From: Nocardioides sp. BP30
GTDB taxonomy: Bacteria; Actinomycetota; Actinomycetes; Propionibacteriales; Nocardioidaceae
Direction of reading: 5' to 3'
DNA length: 64,000 bases
Assembly: GCF_029873215.1 (NCBI RefSeq)
Contig: NZ_CP123620.1
Coordinates: 62,001-126,000, forward strand
Shown: piece after piece, positions 19,737-28,850 of the stretch
Layout of the letters: each line of letters starts with the position of its first letter
Numbering within the stretch: position 1 is the first letter of the stretch
The notes under the pieces: generated by a model
Databases searched by the model: none
Seen by the model: the letters and a program-made list of their open reading frames with translations, nothing else
Told to the model about the DNA's origin: nothing
Translations under genes and position numbers: made by a program

Positions 19737-20933
19737 GTGCCCGCGAACGTCGTTGATCCCCTGTCCGTCAGCGAGTCCCGTCGCTGGGCGATGCTCGCTG
19801 CCAGCACGTTCGCCCAGGCCGCCGGCGTGGTCGCGAACAACGGCGTCGCCTACCTCATCCCCACCCTGCACCGGCACGAGGGCTACTCCCTCTCGACCGC
19901 CGGCGCCATCGCTGCGGCGCCGTCCTTCGGCGTGATGGCGGCGCTCGTCGGCTGGGGCTGGCTCGCCGACCACCGCGGCGAACGCGTGGTGCTGCTCGCC
20001 GGCGCCGGCCTGACGACCGTCTTCAGTGCGGCCGCCGCCCTCTCGCACGGTGTCGCCCTGCTGTGGCTGTTCCTCTTCCTCGGTGGCGCGGCCTCGGCGG
20101 CGGCCAACTCCGCTTCGGGCCGGGTGGTGGTGGGCTGGTTCCCGCCGCACCGGCGCGGGCTGGCGATGGGCATCCGGCAGATGGGCCAGCCGATGGGCAT
20201 GGCGATCGCCGCCGTCACGATCGCCCTGGTCGCCGCTCACCACGGTGTGCACGCGGCATTGTGGGTGCCGGCGATCGGTTGCCTGGTCGCCGCGGCCGCC
20301 GTCGCCCTGGTGGTGCTGGATCCGCCGAGGCCGCCGCGCCGCGCCGGCAGCGCCCCGAACCCGTACCGGCAGGACTCCTACCTGGCCCGCATCCACGGCG
20401 TCTCGGTGCTGCTGGTCGTGCCCCAGTTCGTCATCGGGACGTTCATGCTGCTGTGGCTCACCGACGCGCGCGGGTGGAGCACTGGCGCGGCCGGTGCGCT
20501 GGTCGCCGTCGCCAACATCCTGGGAGCCGTCGGCCGGATCGCCGTCGGACACCTCTCCGATCTGGCCGGCAACCGGATGGGGCCGTTGCGCTGGGTGGCC
20601 GTGGCGGCCTGCGCGGTGATGGTCCTCCTCGGCATCACCGCCGGCCTGGACTGGGTCGTCGCCGTGCCGCTGATCGTGCTGGCCTCCGTGCTCACCGTGG
20701 CCGACAACGGCCTGGCGTTCACGGCGGTGGCCGAGCGCGCCGGGCCGTTCTGGTCGGGTCGCGCGCTGGGCCTGCAGAACACGGCGCAATTCCTCACCGC
20801 CGCTGCCGCGGCCCCGATCGGCGGCCTGGCGATCGCCCACCTCGGCTACGCCTGGACGTACGTGCTCACCGGCGTCCTGCCGATGCTCGCCGTCGGGCTG
20901 GTGCCGGTCCGCGGGGAGCGACGGGTCAGCTGA
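19737..20933 (+). CDS. MFS transporter
   Basis: Major facilitator carrier of 398 residues from GTG 19737 with about twelve hydrophobic segments. The loop after TM2 has GWLADHRGERVVLL (the MFS signature GxLaDrxGrkxxl), repeated in the second half as GHLSDLAGNRMGPL. The loop FPPHRRGLAMGIRQMGQPMG is typical of organic-acid or sugar-acid carriers. It follows the two HpcH/HpaI genes and may import a dicarboxylate used by them. Its stop is adjacent to the convergent ureohydrolase stop (TGATCA). Confidence 0.88.
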   Translation: MPANVVDPLSVSESRRWAMLAASTFAQAAGVVANNGVAYLIPTLHRHEGYSLSTAGAIAAAPSFGVMAALVGWGWLADHRGERVVLLAGAGLTTVFSAAAALSHGVALLWLFLFLGGAASAAANSASGRVVVGWFPPHRRGLAMGIRQMGQPMGMAIAAVTIALVAAHHGVHAALWVPAIGCLVAAAAVALVVLDPPRPPRRAGSAPNPYRQDSYLARIHGVSVLLVVPQFVIGTFMLLWLTDARGWSTGAAGALVAVANILGAVGRIAVGHLSDLAGNRMGPLRWVAVAACAVMVLLGITAGLDWVVAVPLIVLASVLTVADNGLAFTAVAERAGPFWSGRALGLQNTAQFLTAAAAAPIGGLAIAHLGYAWTYVLTGVLPMLAVGLVPVRGERRVS

Positions 20934-21893
20934 TCAGCCGGCCCGGGTCGCCAGGTGGCGCTTGGCCAGCAGCGAGACCAGGTCGTAGGCCACGTGCGAG
21001 GCGGCGATGCCCGTGATCTCCGCATGGTCGTACGGCGGGGACACCTCGACCACGTCCGCGCCGATCAGGTTCAACCCGTCCAGCCCCCGCAGGATCTCGA
21101 GCAGCTCGCGTGAGGTCATGCCGCCGGCTTCCGGGGTGCCCGTGCCGGGGGCGTGTGCGGGGTCGAGCACGTCGATGTCGACGGAGACGTAGAGAGGTCG
21201 CTCACCGATCCGCTGCCGGACCCGGTCGATCACCTCGACCACGCCCTGGTGGTAGACGTCGGCGGCCGTGACGATGCCGAAGCCGAAGCGGCGGTCGTCC
21301 TCCAGATCCTTCTTGCCGTAGAGCGGTCCGCGCGTACCGAGGTGGCAGAGCGCCTCGGTGTCGAGGATGCCCTCCTCGAAGGCGCGGCGGAACGGCGTGC
21401 CGTGCGTGTAGTCGGCGCCGAAGTAGGTGTCCCAGGTGTCGAGGTGGGCGTCGAAGTGCAGGAGCGCGATCTCGCCGTGCTGGGCCTTGGCCGCCCGCAG
21501 CAGCGCCAGCGTGATGGTGTGGTCGCCGCCGACGGTGAGCAGCCGGGTCCCGTCGGCGGTGAGCTCACGCGCCGTCGCCTCGACGGTGTCGAGCGCCTCG
21601 CGGATGTCGAACGGGTTCACCGCGACGTCGCCGGCGTCGGCGACCTGGGCGACCTCGAACGGGGAGACGTCCAGACCCGGGTGGTAGGGCCGCAGCAGCC
21701 GCGAGGACTCGCGTACGTGCGCCGGCGCGAACCGCGCGCCGGGACGGTAGGACACACCCGCGTCGAACGGCACGCCGGCGACCACGATGTCGGCGCTGCC
21801 GACCTCGTCGAGGCGGGGAAGCCGGGCGAAGGTCGCCGGTCCGGCGAAGCGCGGGACGCGGGAGCTGTCGGTGGGCCCGAGAGGAGTCGTCAT
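20934..21893 (-). CDS. Ureohydrolase (agmatinase/guanidino-acid hydrolase family)
   Basis: Mn-dependent hydrolase that removes urea from a guanidino compound. The 319-residue protein starts at ATG 21893 and has all metal ligands: GGDH (122-125), DAHLD (148-152) and [10 protein letters not shown] (Asp239, Asp241), plus THGTPFRRA and [10 protein letters not shown]. The family includes agmatinase, guanidinobutyrase, guanidinopropionase and guanidine hydrolase, and motifs alone do not choose between them. It sits in one unit with an NCS1 permease (5-nt gap) and a SnoaL-like gene, which suggests uptake and hydrolysis of a guanidino or ureido compound as nitrogen source. Confidence 0.92.
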   Translation of the reverse strand: MTTPLGPTDSSRVPRFAGPATFARLPRLDEVGSADIVVAGVPFDAGVSYRPGARFAPAHVRESSRLLRPYHPGLDVSPFEVAQVADAGDVAVNPFDIREALDTVEATARELTADGTRLLTVGGDHTITLALLRAAKAQHGEIALLHFDAHLDTWDTYFGADYTHGTPFRRAFEEGILDTEALCHLGTRGPLYGKKDLEDDRRFGFGIVTAADVYHQGVVEVIDRVRQRIGERPLYVSVDIDVLDPAHAPGTGTPEAGGMTSRELLEILRGLDGLNLIGADVVEVSPPYDHAEITGIAASHVAYDLVSLLAKRHLATRAG

Positions 21894-21898
21894 GTCAG

Positions 21899-23443
21899 TC
21901 AGCCGTTCGTGATGATCGAGTTGTGCGAGGCGGGGCCGGCCGGCACGAAGCGCGGGCCCTCGGGTCCGAAGGCGTCGGCCGGCTCGGGGAAGAGGAGCAG
22001 GAGTGCGGGATAGAGGATCGCCGCCAGGCCGATGCCGATCGGGATGCTCAGGTCGATGCCGTTGTCCAGGGCGAGATAGCCGACGAACTGGCCCGGGAGG
22101 TTGACGAAGCAGATCGCCAGCGCCGCAGGCACCAGCCAGCCGAGCAGCCCCCGCCAGTTCCAGCCGTGCGCGAACCAGTAGCGGCCGCCGACCTGGCGCC
22201 GGTTGAAGACCTGCAGCGAGTCCGAGTCGTACCACCCGCGGCGCACGACCCAGCCGATCACCATCACCACCATCCACGGCGCGGTGCAGCTGACGATGAG
22301 GACCGAGAACGTCGAGATGCTCTGCACCACGTTGAAGGCGAAGCGGCCGACGAAGATGAAGGCGATCGCTATCACGCCGATGAACAGGGTGGCCTGCACG
22401 CGGTTGAACCTCGGGAAGACGCTGGAGAAGTCCAACCCGGTGCCGTAGAGCGCCGTCGTACCGGTGGACATGCCGCCGATGAGGGCGATCAGGCAGACCG
22501 GGACGAAGTACCAGGTCGGCGAGACCGACAGCAGCCCGCCCACGTAGTCGCCGTCGGCGATGAACCGCGGCGCGTCGGTGGCGATCACGGTCGCGGTGAC
22601 CAGACCGAAGAAGAACGGCACCAGCGTGGCGACCTGCGCGAGGAAGGCGGCGCTCATCAGCCGGCGCTTGGGGGTGTTCTCCGGGATGTAGCGCGACCAG
22701 TCCCCGAGGAAGGCACCGAAGGAGACCGGGTTGGACATCGCGATCAGGGCGGCACCGAAGAACGACGGCCAGAACATCGCCTTGGTGGCGGCATCCGCAC
22801 CGGCGCCGTAGATGCCCGGGTAGGAGGAGTCGAAGGGTCCGAAGAAGGCGAACGCGCCCAGCACGAAGAGCAGCGTCGCGGCGATCACCGCGACCTTGTT
22901 GACGAGCAGCATGAAGCGGAAGCCGTAGATGCAGACCGTCAGGACGAGCACCGCGAACACCCCGTACGCCACGCCGAGGGTTGCGTCGTTGTTCGGCAGG
23001 TGCACGGCCCGGTGGGCAGCGCCCACCAGTGCGTCGCCCGAGGACCAGACGGAGATCGAGAAGAAGGCGAACGCCGTCAGCAGCGAGAGGAACGACCCGA
23101 CCACGCGGCCGTGCACGCCGAGGTGGGCGGAGGAGGAGACGGCGTTGTTGGTGCCGCTGCGCGGGCCGAAGATCGCCATCGGGGACAACACCAGACCGCC
23201 CACGACGACACCGAGGACCGTCGCGGCGGCGCCCTGCCAGAAGCTCAGGCCGAAGATGATCGGGAAGCTGCCCAGCACGACGGTGGCGAAGGTGTTGGCG
23301 CCGCCGAAGATCAGCCGGAACAGGTCGAGCGGCCCGGCGGTGCGCTCCTCGGCCGGGATCGGCTCCACGCCGTGGGCCTCGACCTCGGTGGCCTTGGGGG
23401 CGCCGAGCGGACCCGCGTCGGCGCTCTCGTTGAGGATGGACAT
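21899..23443 (-). CDS. NCS1-family permease (cytosine/purine/hydantoin type)
   Basis: A 514-residue membrane carrier with about twelve helices. [15 protein letters not shown] and [20 protein letters not shown] near the N-terminus, and [21 protein letters not shown] in the middle, are typical NCS1 signatures. NCS1 carriers import nucleobases, allantoin, hydantoins or related cations with H+ or Na+. Placed between the ureohydrolase and the SnoaL gene and divergent from the Lrp regulator, it likely brings in the ureohydrolase substrate or its precursor. ATG 23443 is the start. Confidence 0.9.
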   Translation of the reverse strand: MSILNESADAGPLGAPKATEVEAHGVEPIPAEERTAGPLDLFRLIFGGANTFATVVLGSFPIIFGLSFWQGAAATVLGVVVGGLVLSPMAIFGPRSGTNNAVSSSAHLGVHGRVVGSFLSLLTAFAFFSISVWSSGDALVGAAHRAVHLPNNDATLGVAYGVFAVLVLTVCIYGFRFMLLVNKVAVIAATLLFVLGAFAFFGPFDSSYPGIYGAGADAATKAMFWPSFFGAALIAMSNPVSFGAFLGDWSRYIPENTPKRRLMSAAFLAQVATLVPFFFGLVTATVIATDAPRFIADGDYVGGLLSVSPTWYFVPVCLIALIGGMSTGTTALYGTGLDFSSVFPRFNRVQATLFIGVIAIAFIFVGRFAFNVVQSISTFSVLIVSCTAPWMVVMVIGWVVRRGWYDSDSLQVFNRRQVGGRYWFAHGWNWRGLLGWLVPAALAICFVNLPGQFVGYLALDNGIDLSIPIGIGLAAILYPALLLLFPEPADAFGPEGPRFVPAGPASHNSIITNG

Positions 23444-23452
23444 CGGTTTCCT

Positions 23453-23851
23453 TCAGTCGTCGGCCGGAGCCGGGGACAGGTGCTCGTGGACGGCGACCAG
23501 GTCGTCACCGTCGCGGACGAAGACGATCGACTCACGCTCGTACGTCGTGGTGCGTTCGCCGCCGACCGAGGTGACGGTGCGGACGCTGTGGCTGAGGATG
23601 CCGGTCTCGCCGTGCACCTGCACGAGCCGCTCGGTGCTCTCGCACTCCTCGACCCGCCACCCGTCGGCGATCCAGCCGGCCCACAGGGACTCGTAGGCGG
23701 CCCGGTCGTCGAGGCGACGCGCCTCCGGGTGGAAGACGAACGTCGCGGAGTCGGCGAAGCATGCGAAGTAGGCGTCGGTATCGGTGTCGGCGAACGCCTT
23801 CACCAGTCGGTCGGTCGCCTCGAGCACCTCGTCGATGGTCAGTTCCGGCAT
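23453..23851 (-). CDS. SnoaL/NTF2-like small protein
   Basis: A 132-residue cone-shaped alpha+beta fold of the NTF2/SnoaL superfamily ([37 protein letters not shown], then the beta sheet ending [19 protein letters not shown]). ATG 23851 has AAGGAGA upstream. Such proteins bind small molecules or act as isomerases and lyases; the precise role here is unknown. It is the first gene of the SnoaL-NCS1-ureohydrolase unit, with 9 nt between its stop and the permease start. Confidence 0.85.
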   Translation of the reverse strand: MPELTIDEVLEATDRLVKAFADTDTDAYFACFADSATFVFHPEARRLDDRAAYESLWAGWIADGWRVEECESTERLVQVHGETGILSHSVRTVTSVGGERTTTYERESIVFVRDGDDLVAVHEHLSPAPADD

Positions 23852-24019
23852 CGCCGTCTCCTTGCTGCTGAGTGATTCGCCGCAGAATCTAAGAACAGCA
23901 GCGGCTCCTGGCAAGCAGTTCCTGAGCGCGGACGAGACTTCCGATCACGATCCTCCTGTCATGACGGCACAAGACGTATCATCAGCGCCATCCAGGCGCC
24001 TCCTCCGTCACTGAGTGAT

Positions 24020-24071
24020 GGCGGACACAGCGCGAAATTCATCGAGAAAACTTCGGGCGGACACAGCGCGA
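24020..24071. promoter_or_regulatory. 16-bp direct repeat overlapping the lrp start
   Basis: GGCGGACACAGCGCGA occurs at 24020-24035 and again at 24056-24071, 36 bp apart, with the second copy reaching the ATG. An inverted CGCCATC/GATGGCG pair lies just upstream. It may be the autoregulatory site of the Lrp-type protein, or a duplication that created the present start. Confidence 0.45.
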
Positions 24072-24961
24072 TGGACGAGACCGACCAGGCGATCGTGCGC
24101 CTGCTGCAGGCGGACGGGCGACTCGGCCACCGCGAGATCGCCGAGATCGTCGGGCTCTCCCGCTCGGCGGCCGCCGGGCGGATCAACCGGCTCATCGAGA
24201 GCGGCCAGGTCATCGTGCGCGGGGTGGTGCACCCCGCCGTCCTGGACCGCAACTCGCTGGCCCACGTCGGCCTGGTGGTGCGCGGTCCGGCCGAGCCCGT
24301 GGCTGCCCTGATCGCCGCACGGGAGGACTGCCCCTTCGTCTCGCTGACGTCCGGCCCCCACGCCATCGTCGCCGAGCTGCGGACCTCCTCGGCACACGAG
24401 CTCGACGAGGCGCTCTCCGGGCTGCGCGGACTCGACGGCGTGCAAGGTGTGGAGACGCTCTCCTACATCGAGGTGCTGCGTGACGTCGTCGGGCCGGTCG
24501 GAGAGACCGATCACCGCATCGACGACGTCGACGCGGCGCTGCTGCACGTGCTGCAGAGCGACGGGCGGGCGTCGTACGTCGACCTCGCCGCGCACGTGCG
24601 CCTCACCCCCGCCGGCGTACGGCGTCGCGTCCTGCGACTGCTCGACGCGGGAGTGGTCCGGATCGGAGCGCTGGTGCGCCAGCCGGGTCGCGACGGCCAG
24701 GCGGCGATGGGCATCGGGCTGCGGGTGAGCGGCGATCCGCGCGATCTGCTCGAACAGCTCGGCGCACTGCCGCAGGCGAGCTTCCTCGCCCGCACCCTGG
24801 GGCGCTACGACCTCATCCTCACGCTGCGGGCCTACGACCCGGCCGAGATGCTGCACGGCCTGGAGCAGGTGCGCGGCCTCGACGGCGTCACCGAGACGGT
24901 CTCCTGGACGCATCTGCGGGTGGTGAAGGAGACCTATGCCTTCGAGGGCCTGGCGCCCTAG
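24071..24961 (+). CDS. Double-domain Lrp/AsnC family regulator
   Basis: A 296-residue transcription factor made of two tandem Lrp units. The first HTH is residues about 1-50 (DETDQAIVRLLQADGRLGHR, then [14 protein letters not shown]) with its ligand domain to about 140. The second HTH is about 148-195 (DDVDAALLHVLQSDGRASYV, then RRRVLRLLDAGVV) with an AsnC_trans-type domain to about 290. Single-unit Lrps are near 150 residues, so this is the fused form. It diverges from the SnoaL-NCS1-ureohydrolase unit, its most likely target. No good ribosome site precedes ATG 24071. Confidence 0.9.
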   Translation: MDETDQAIVRLLQADGRLGHREIAEIVGLSRSAAAGRINRLIESGQVIVRGVVHPAVLDRNSLAHVGLVVRGPAEPVAALIAAREDCPFVSLTSGPHAIVAELRTSSAHELDEALSGLRGLDGVQGVETLSYIEVLRDVVGPVGETDHRIDDVDAALLHVLQSDGRASYVDLAAHVRLTPAGVRRRVLRLLDAGVVRIGALVRQPGRDGQAAMGIGLRVSGDPRDLLEQLGALPQASFLARTLGRYDLILTLRAYDPAEMLHGLEQVRGLDGVTETVSWTHLRVVKETYAFEGLAP

Positions 24962-24998
24962 CGGCGGTGCCGGTGAGGGCGACCTCACTGTCACGAGA

Positions 24999-25014
24999 AA
25001 GTTACTCGCGGGTA
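24999..25014. promoter_or_regulatory. Candidate beta-oxidation operator before etfD
   Basis: AAGTTACTCGCGGGTA fits TTAC-YS-NN-SR-GTA, the same imperfect palindrome as upstream of the acyl-CoA dehydrogenase (47614) and enoyl-CoA hydratase (53937) genes. It lies 100 bp before the etfD start. Confidence 0.5.
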
Positions 25015-25114
25015 CAGTGCGTCGACAGTGGGATTTCTAACGCTTCCCACCCTGGTGAGCAGCACCTAGGCTCACCTAGCCCCGCAGAACCAGCACAGCC
25101 AAGGAGGCCTGCGC

Positions 25115-28100
25115 ATGCTGCAGACCATCGCAATCGTCGTGGCGCTCGTCCTGACTGTCGTCACCGCCGTCGTCGTGGTGAAGGCACTCCGGTCCATGCT
25201 CGGCGTCCTCAGGGTGGGTCAGCCCGCCATCGGCCGCACCGACCACCCCGCGAGCCGGTGGGCGACCATGCTCAAGGAGACGTTCGGGCACACCCGGATG
25301 TTCCAGTGGCGCTGGGTCGGCGTCATGCATTGGTTCGTGTACTTCGGCTTCCTGATCCTGGCCACCGCCGTGGCGACCGGCTTCGTGCAGCTCTTCGACC
25401 CGAAGTGGCAGATCCCGATCATCGGGCACTGGTTCGTCTACGAGTGGATCTGCGAGGGCATCGGCGTCCTGTCCACTGTCGGCATCATCTTCTTGATCGT
25501 CTACCGCCAGCTGCACATGCCCAAGGCGTTGGGCCGCCGGAGCCGGTTCTTCGGCTCGACGTTCTGGCAGGCCTACTTCGTCGAGTTCATGGCGCTGCTG
25601 GAGGGTGCGGCGATCCTGTTCATCCGCGGCGCCGAGCACCGGTGGGACCACCTCAAGGGCGAGACCGGCGGCCACGCCAGCACCTTCCACTTCCCGATCT
25701 CGCACCTGCTTTCCGGCATGTACGGCGACACGCCGCACACCGCCCGCAACTGGGTGATCGTGATCGCCTTCATCAAGGTCGCATCGGCCCTGGCCTGGCT
25801 GATCGTGGTCGCGCTGAACCTGACCATGGGCATTGCCTGGCACCGCTTCACCGCCTGGTTCAACATCTACTTCAAGCGTGAGTCGCAGGGTCGCGACACC
25901 GACGGCGCCACCACCGCGCTCGGTGCGATGAAGCCGCTGACGTCGAACGGCAAGGCGATCACCCTCGACGACATCGACGACCTCGACGAGGACGCCAAGC
26001 TCGGCGTGGGCACGATCGAGGACTTCTCCTGGAAGGGCATCCTCGACTTCACCACCTGCACCGAGTGCGGTCGCTGCCAGTCACAGTGCCCCGCCTGGAA
26101 CACCGAGAAGCCGCTCTCGCCCAAGCACCTGGTGATGAGCCTGCGCGAGCACGCGTACGCCTCCGCGCCGTACCTGGAGGGCGGTGCGGAGCGACGTGAG
26201 CTGCCGCTGGTCGGCAAGACCGACGCCGACCCCTCGCTCGGCGAGGGTGAGGAGGTCCTCGACTGGTTCTACAACCCCGACGCCGAGCACGGCGGTGGCG
26301 GATTCGTCATCGACGAGGACGTGCTGTGGTCGTGCACCTCGTGTGGGGCATGCGTGCAGCAGTGCCCGGTCGACATCGAGCACGTCGACCACATCATGGA
26401 CATGCGCCGCTACCAGGTGCTGGTCGAGTCGAACTTCCCCTCCGAGCTCAACGGGCTGTTCAAGGGCCTGGAGAACAAGGGCAATCCGTGGAACATGTCC
26501 CCGAACGCGCGGCTGGACTGGGCCAAGGACCTGCCCTTCGACGTCAAGGTCGTCGGTGAGGACCTCGAGTCGCTGGAGTCGGTCGACTGGCTGTTCTGGG
26601 TGGGTTGCGCCGGCGCCTACGAGGACCGCGCGAAGAAGACCACCCGGGCCGTCGCCGAGCTCCTCGACACCGCCGGGATCTCCTTCGGCGTGCTCGGCAA
26701 CGGAGAGACCTGTACCGGTGACCCGGCCCGCCGTGCGGGCAACGAGTTCGTCTTCCAGGGCCTCGCGCAGCAGAACGTGGAGACGTTCAAGGAGTTCAAG
26801 GTCAAGAAGGCCGTGACGACCTGTGCGCACTGCTTCAACACCTTGAAGAACGAGTACAAGCAGTTCGGCATCGAGCTCGAGGTCGTCCACCACACCCAGC
26901 TGCTCAACCGGCTCGTGCGCGAGGGCAAGCTGACCCCCGTCGCCGACGGCGCCGGCGCGCACAAGCGCTCCATCACCTACCACGACCCCTGCTACATCGG
27001 CCGGCACAACGGCGTCTACACCCCACCACGCGAGCTCCTCCAGGTGCTGCCCGGAGCGGAGTACGTCGAGATGCCGCGCAACTCCGAGCGCTCCTTCTGC
27101 TGCGGTGCCGGCGGCGCCCGGATGTGGATGGAGGAGAAGATCGGCCAGCGGATCAACCGCAACCGCACCGACGAGGCCGTGGGCACCGGGGCCGACCAGA
27201 TCGCTGTCGGCTGTCCGTTCTGCCGTGTGATGCTCTCCGACGGTCTCACCGCCGCGCAGGCCGACGGTACGGCGCGGGAGTCGGTCGAGGTGCTCGACGT
27301 CGCGCAGATGCTGCTCGCCTCGGTCAAGGGCGAGCAGGCCACCAAGCTGCTGCCCGGCGAGGGCGCCCCCGCTGGTGCGCCCGCGGCCCCGGCCGCGAAG
27401 AAGGCCGACGTGGCAACGAAGGCCGAACCGTCTCCGGGCGATGTGACAGTCACCGAGAACACGATCACCGAGACCGCCGACGCGGGTCCGGCCGCGAAGG
27501 CCAGCCAGGGTGCCGGGGGCGGCTCCTCGCTCTTCGATGAGGCGCCGGCCCAGGAGGCTGCTCAGGAGACTGCTCAGCCGGCTGCCGAGGCGGCTACTCC
27601 TGCGGCTCCGGCTTCCGGGGGGTCGCTGTTCGACAACCCGTCGTCGCTGTTCGACACGCCGGCGAAGGCTCCTGAATCGGCGCCGGCCCCGGCCGAGCCC
27701 GCAGCAGGCACAGCGGCGGAGCCGGCAGGGTCGGGGGGATCGTCGCTCTTCGACATCCCCGCGACGAAGCCGGCCCCGGCCGCCGCTTCGCCGAAGCCGG
27801 CGGAGGCGACGGAGGCAGCGCCCGCGGCGGACCTCGGTTCGGGCGGCTCGCTGTTCGACGTACCTGCCACCGCTCCCGCAGGGACCGAGCCCGCCCCGGC
27901 CGCCGCTGCACCGCAGGCCCCGGCTCCGCAGGCACCCGCCACCGAGGACACGGCTGCCCCGGCTGCCCCGGCGAACCCTGCGGTCGACCTCAACGCGGGC
28001 GGCTCGCTGTTCGACATCCCGGTCCAGGCTCCGGCAGCGGCCGCGTCACCTGCCGCGACCCCGGCACCCGCTGCCACCGAGCCGGCCGAGGCACCGCAGG

Positions 28101-28729
28101 CCGCGGCCCCGCAGGCACCCGCCACCGAGAACACGGCGGCCCCGGCGTCCCCGGCGGCCCCGGCGGTCGACCTCAATGCGGGCGGCTCCCTGTTCGACAT
28201 CCCGGCGACGCCGGCGTCCCCGTCGGCGGCCACCGCTGCTCCCGCAGCGGCGGAGCCCGAGCCGAGCACGGTCGCCGCAGAGCCGAGCAAGCCCGAGCCC
28301 GAGCCCGAGCCGAGCAAGCCCGAGCCCTCGACCGCCGCCCCGGCCGGGTCCGCCAGCTCCGGCGCCGCACACTCGCCGCGATCCGACGTCGCGATCGAGG
28401 GGGTGTCCTCGCTGTTCGACATCGAGGCCCCGGCGCCCACCGTGGTCGCGCCGCCGGCCACGGCAACCGCGGCCGCATCGGCACCCGCGGAGGAAGCAGC
28501 AGAGGAAGCACCGGCTGAGGAAGCACCGGCTGAGGAAGCACCGGCTGAGGAAGCACCGGCTGAGGAAGCACCGGCTGAGGAAGCCGTCGGTCGGGCGGAC
28601 CCCGAGCCGGCGCCCGACCCCGAGCCGGCGGCTCAGAAGCAGGCCACGCCGCCGGCTGCTTCGGGAGCGACCAACACCCCGCGCACCGACGCGGACATCC
28701 ACGGGGCCGGATCGCTCTTCGACCTCTGA
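25115..28729 (+). CDS. etfD: EtfD-type membrane iron-sulfur reductase with long SLFD-repeat tail
   Basis: Heterodisulfide-reductase-like protein resembling mycobacterial EtfD (Rv0338c), which passes electrons from ETF to the quinone pool during beta-oxidation. ATG 25115 follows AAGGAGG. Residues 1-250 hold about five membrane helices of the nitrate-reductase-gamma type; CTECGRCQSQCP (about 315) and CTSCGACVQQCP (about 407) bind two [4Fe-4S] clusters; two CCG domains follow (CAHCFN, DPCYIGRHN, FCCGAGGARMW). The catalytic part ends near 765. Residues 770-1204 are a Pro/Ala/Glu-rich tail with nine SLFD motifs (starting at 805, 837, 844, 877, 912, 964, 1025, 1099 and 1200), the last being the C-terminus SLFDL. 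The tail makes it longer than the roughly 880 residues I recall for mycobacterial EtfD. Confidence 0.9.
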   Translation: MLQTIAIVVALVLTVVTAVVVVKALRSMLGVLRVGQPAIGRTDHPASRWATMLKETFGHTRMFQWRWVGVMHWFVYFGFLILATAVATGFVQLFDPKWQIPIIGHWFVYEWICEGIGVLSTVGIIFLIVYRQLHMPKALGRRSRFFGSTFWQAYFVEFMALLEGAAILFIRGAEHRWDHLKGETGGHASTFHFPISHLLSGMYGDTPHTARNWVIVIAFIKVASALAWLIVVALNLTMGIAWHRFTAWFNIYFKRESQGRDTDGATTALGAMKPLTSNGKAITLDDIDDLDEDAKLGVGTIEDFSWKGILDFTTCTECGRCQSQCPAWNTEKPLSPKHLVMSLREHAYASAPYLEGGAERRELPLVGKTDADPSLGEGEEVLDWFYNPDAEHGGGGFVIDEDVLWSCTSCGACVQQCPVDIEHVDHIMDMRRYQVLVESNFPSELNGLFKGLENKGNPWNMSPNARLDWAKDLPFDVKVVGEDLESLESVDWLFWVGCAGAYEDRAKKTTRAVAELLDTAGISFGVLGNGETCTGDPARRAGNEFVFQGLAQQNVETFKEFKVKKAVTTCAHCFNTLKNEYKQFGIELEVVHHTQLLNRLVREGKLTPVADGAGAHKRSITYHDPCYIGRHNGVYTPPRELLQVLPGAEYVEMPRNSERSFCCGAGGARMWMEEKIGQRINRNRTDEAVGTGADQIAVGCPFCRVMLSDGLTAAQADGTARESVEVLDVAQMLLASVKGEQATKLLPGEGAPAGAPAAPAAKKADVATKAEPSPGDVTVTENTITETADAGPAAKASQGAGGGSSLFDEAPAQEAAQETAQPAAEAATPAAPASGGSLFDNPSSLFDTPAKAPESAPAPAEPAAGTAAEPAGSGGSSLFDIPATKPAPAAASPKPAEATEAAPAADLGSGGSLFDVPATAPAGTEPAPAAAAPQAPAPQAPATEDTAAPAAPANPAVDLNAGGSLFDIPVQAPAAAASPAATPAPAATEPAEAPQAAAPQAPATENTAAPASPAAPAVDLNAGGSLFDIPATPASPSAATAAPAAAEPEPSTVAAEPSKPEPEPEPSKPEPSTAAPAGSASSGAAHSPRSDVAIEGVSSLFDIEAPAPTVVAPPATATAAASAPAEEAAEEAPAEEAPAEEAPAEEAPAEEAPAEEAVGRADPEPAPDPEPAAQKQATPPAASGATNTPRTDADIHGAGSLFDL
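28502..28576 (+). repeat. Five perfect 15-bp tandem repeats in etfD
   Basis: GAGGAAGCACCGGCT repeated five times without a mismatch, encoding EEAPA units in the tail of EtfD. It uses GAA and GCA codons that are otherwise rare in this GC-rich gene, which indicates very recent expansion. Confidence 0.95.
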
Positions 28730-28748
28730 TCAAAAGGCTCCGGCCGCC

Positions 28749-28783
28749 GACAGCGCCCGACTCGCACCGAGTCGGGCGCTGTC
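28749..28783 (+). terminator. Hairpin terminator after etfD
   Basis: A perfect 16-bp stem (GACAGCGCCCGACTCG and its complement) with a CAC loop lies 19 nt after the etfD stop. There is no T-run, as is common for actinomycete terminators. Confidence 0.75.
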
Positions 28784-28850
28784 GCGTGTTCGTGGAGTCA
28801 CCTCGGAACCGGACCCCGCCGTCCAAGCGTCAACAAGGCAAGGAGGTCAC

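Noticed and set aside
21923..23875. Long plus-strand frame opposite the NCS1 permease
   Set aside because: High-GC third-position bias leaves long antisense frames open; the minus strand has a normal membrane carrier with family motifs.
28749..28783. Riboswitch or ncRNA after etfD
   Set aside because: A simple perfect hairpin with a 3-nt loop is best explained as a terminator.
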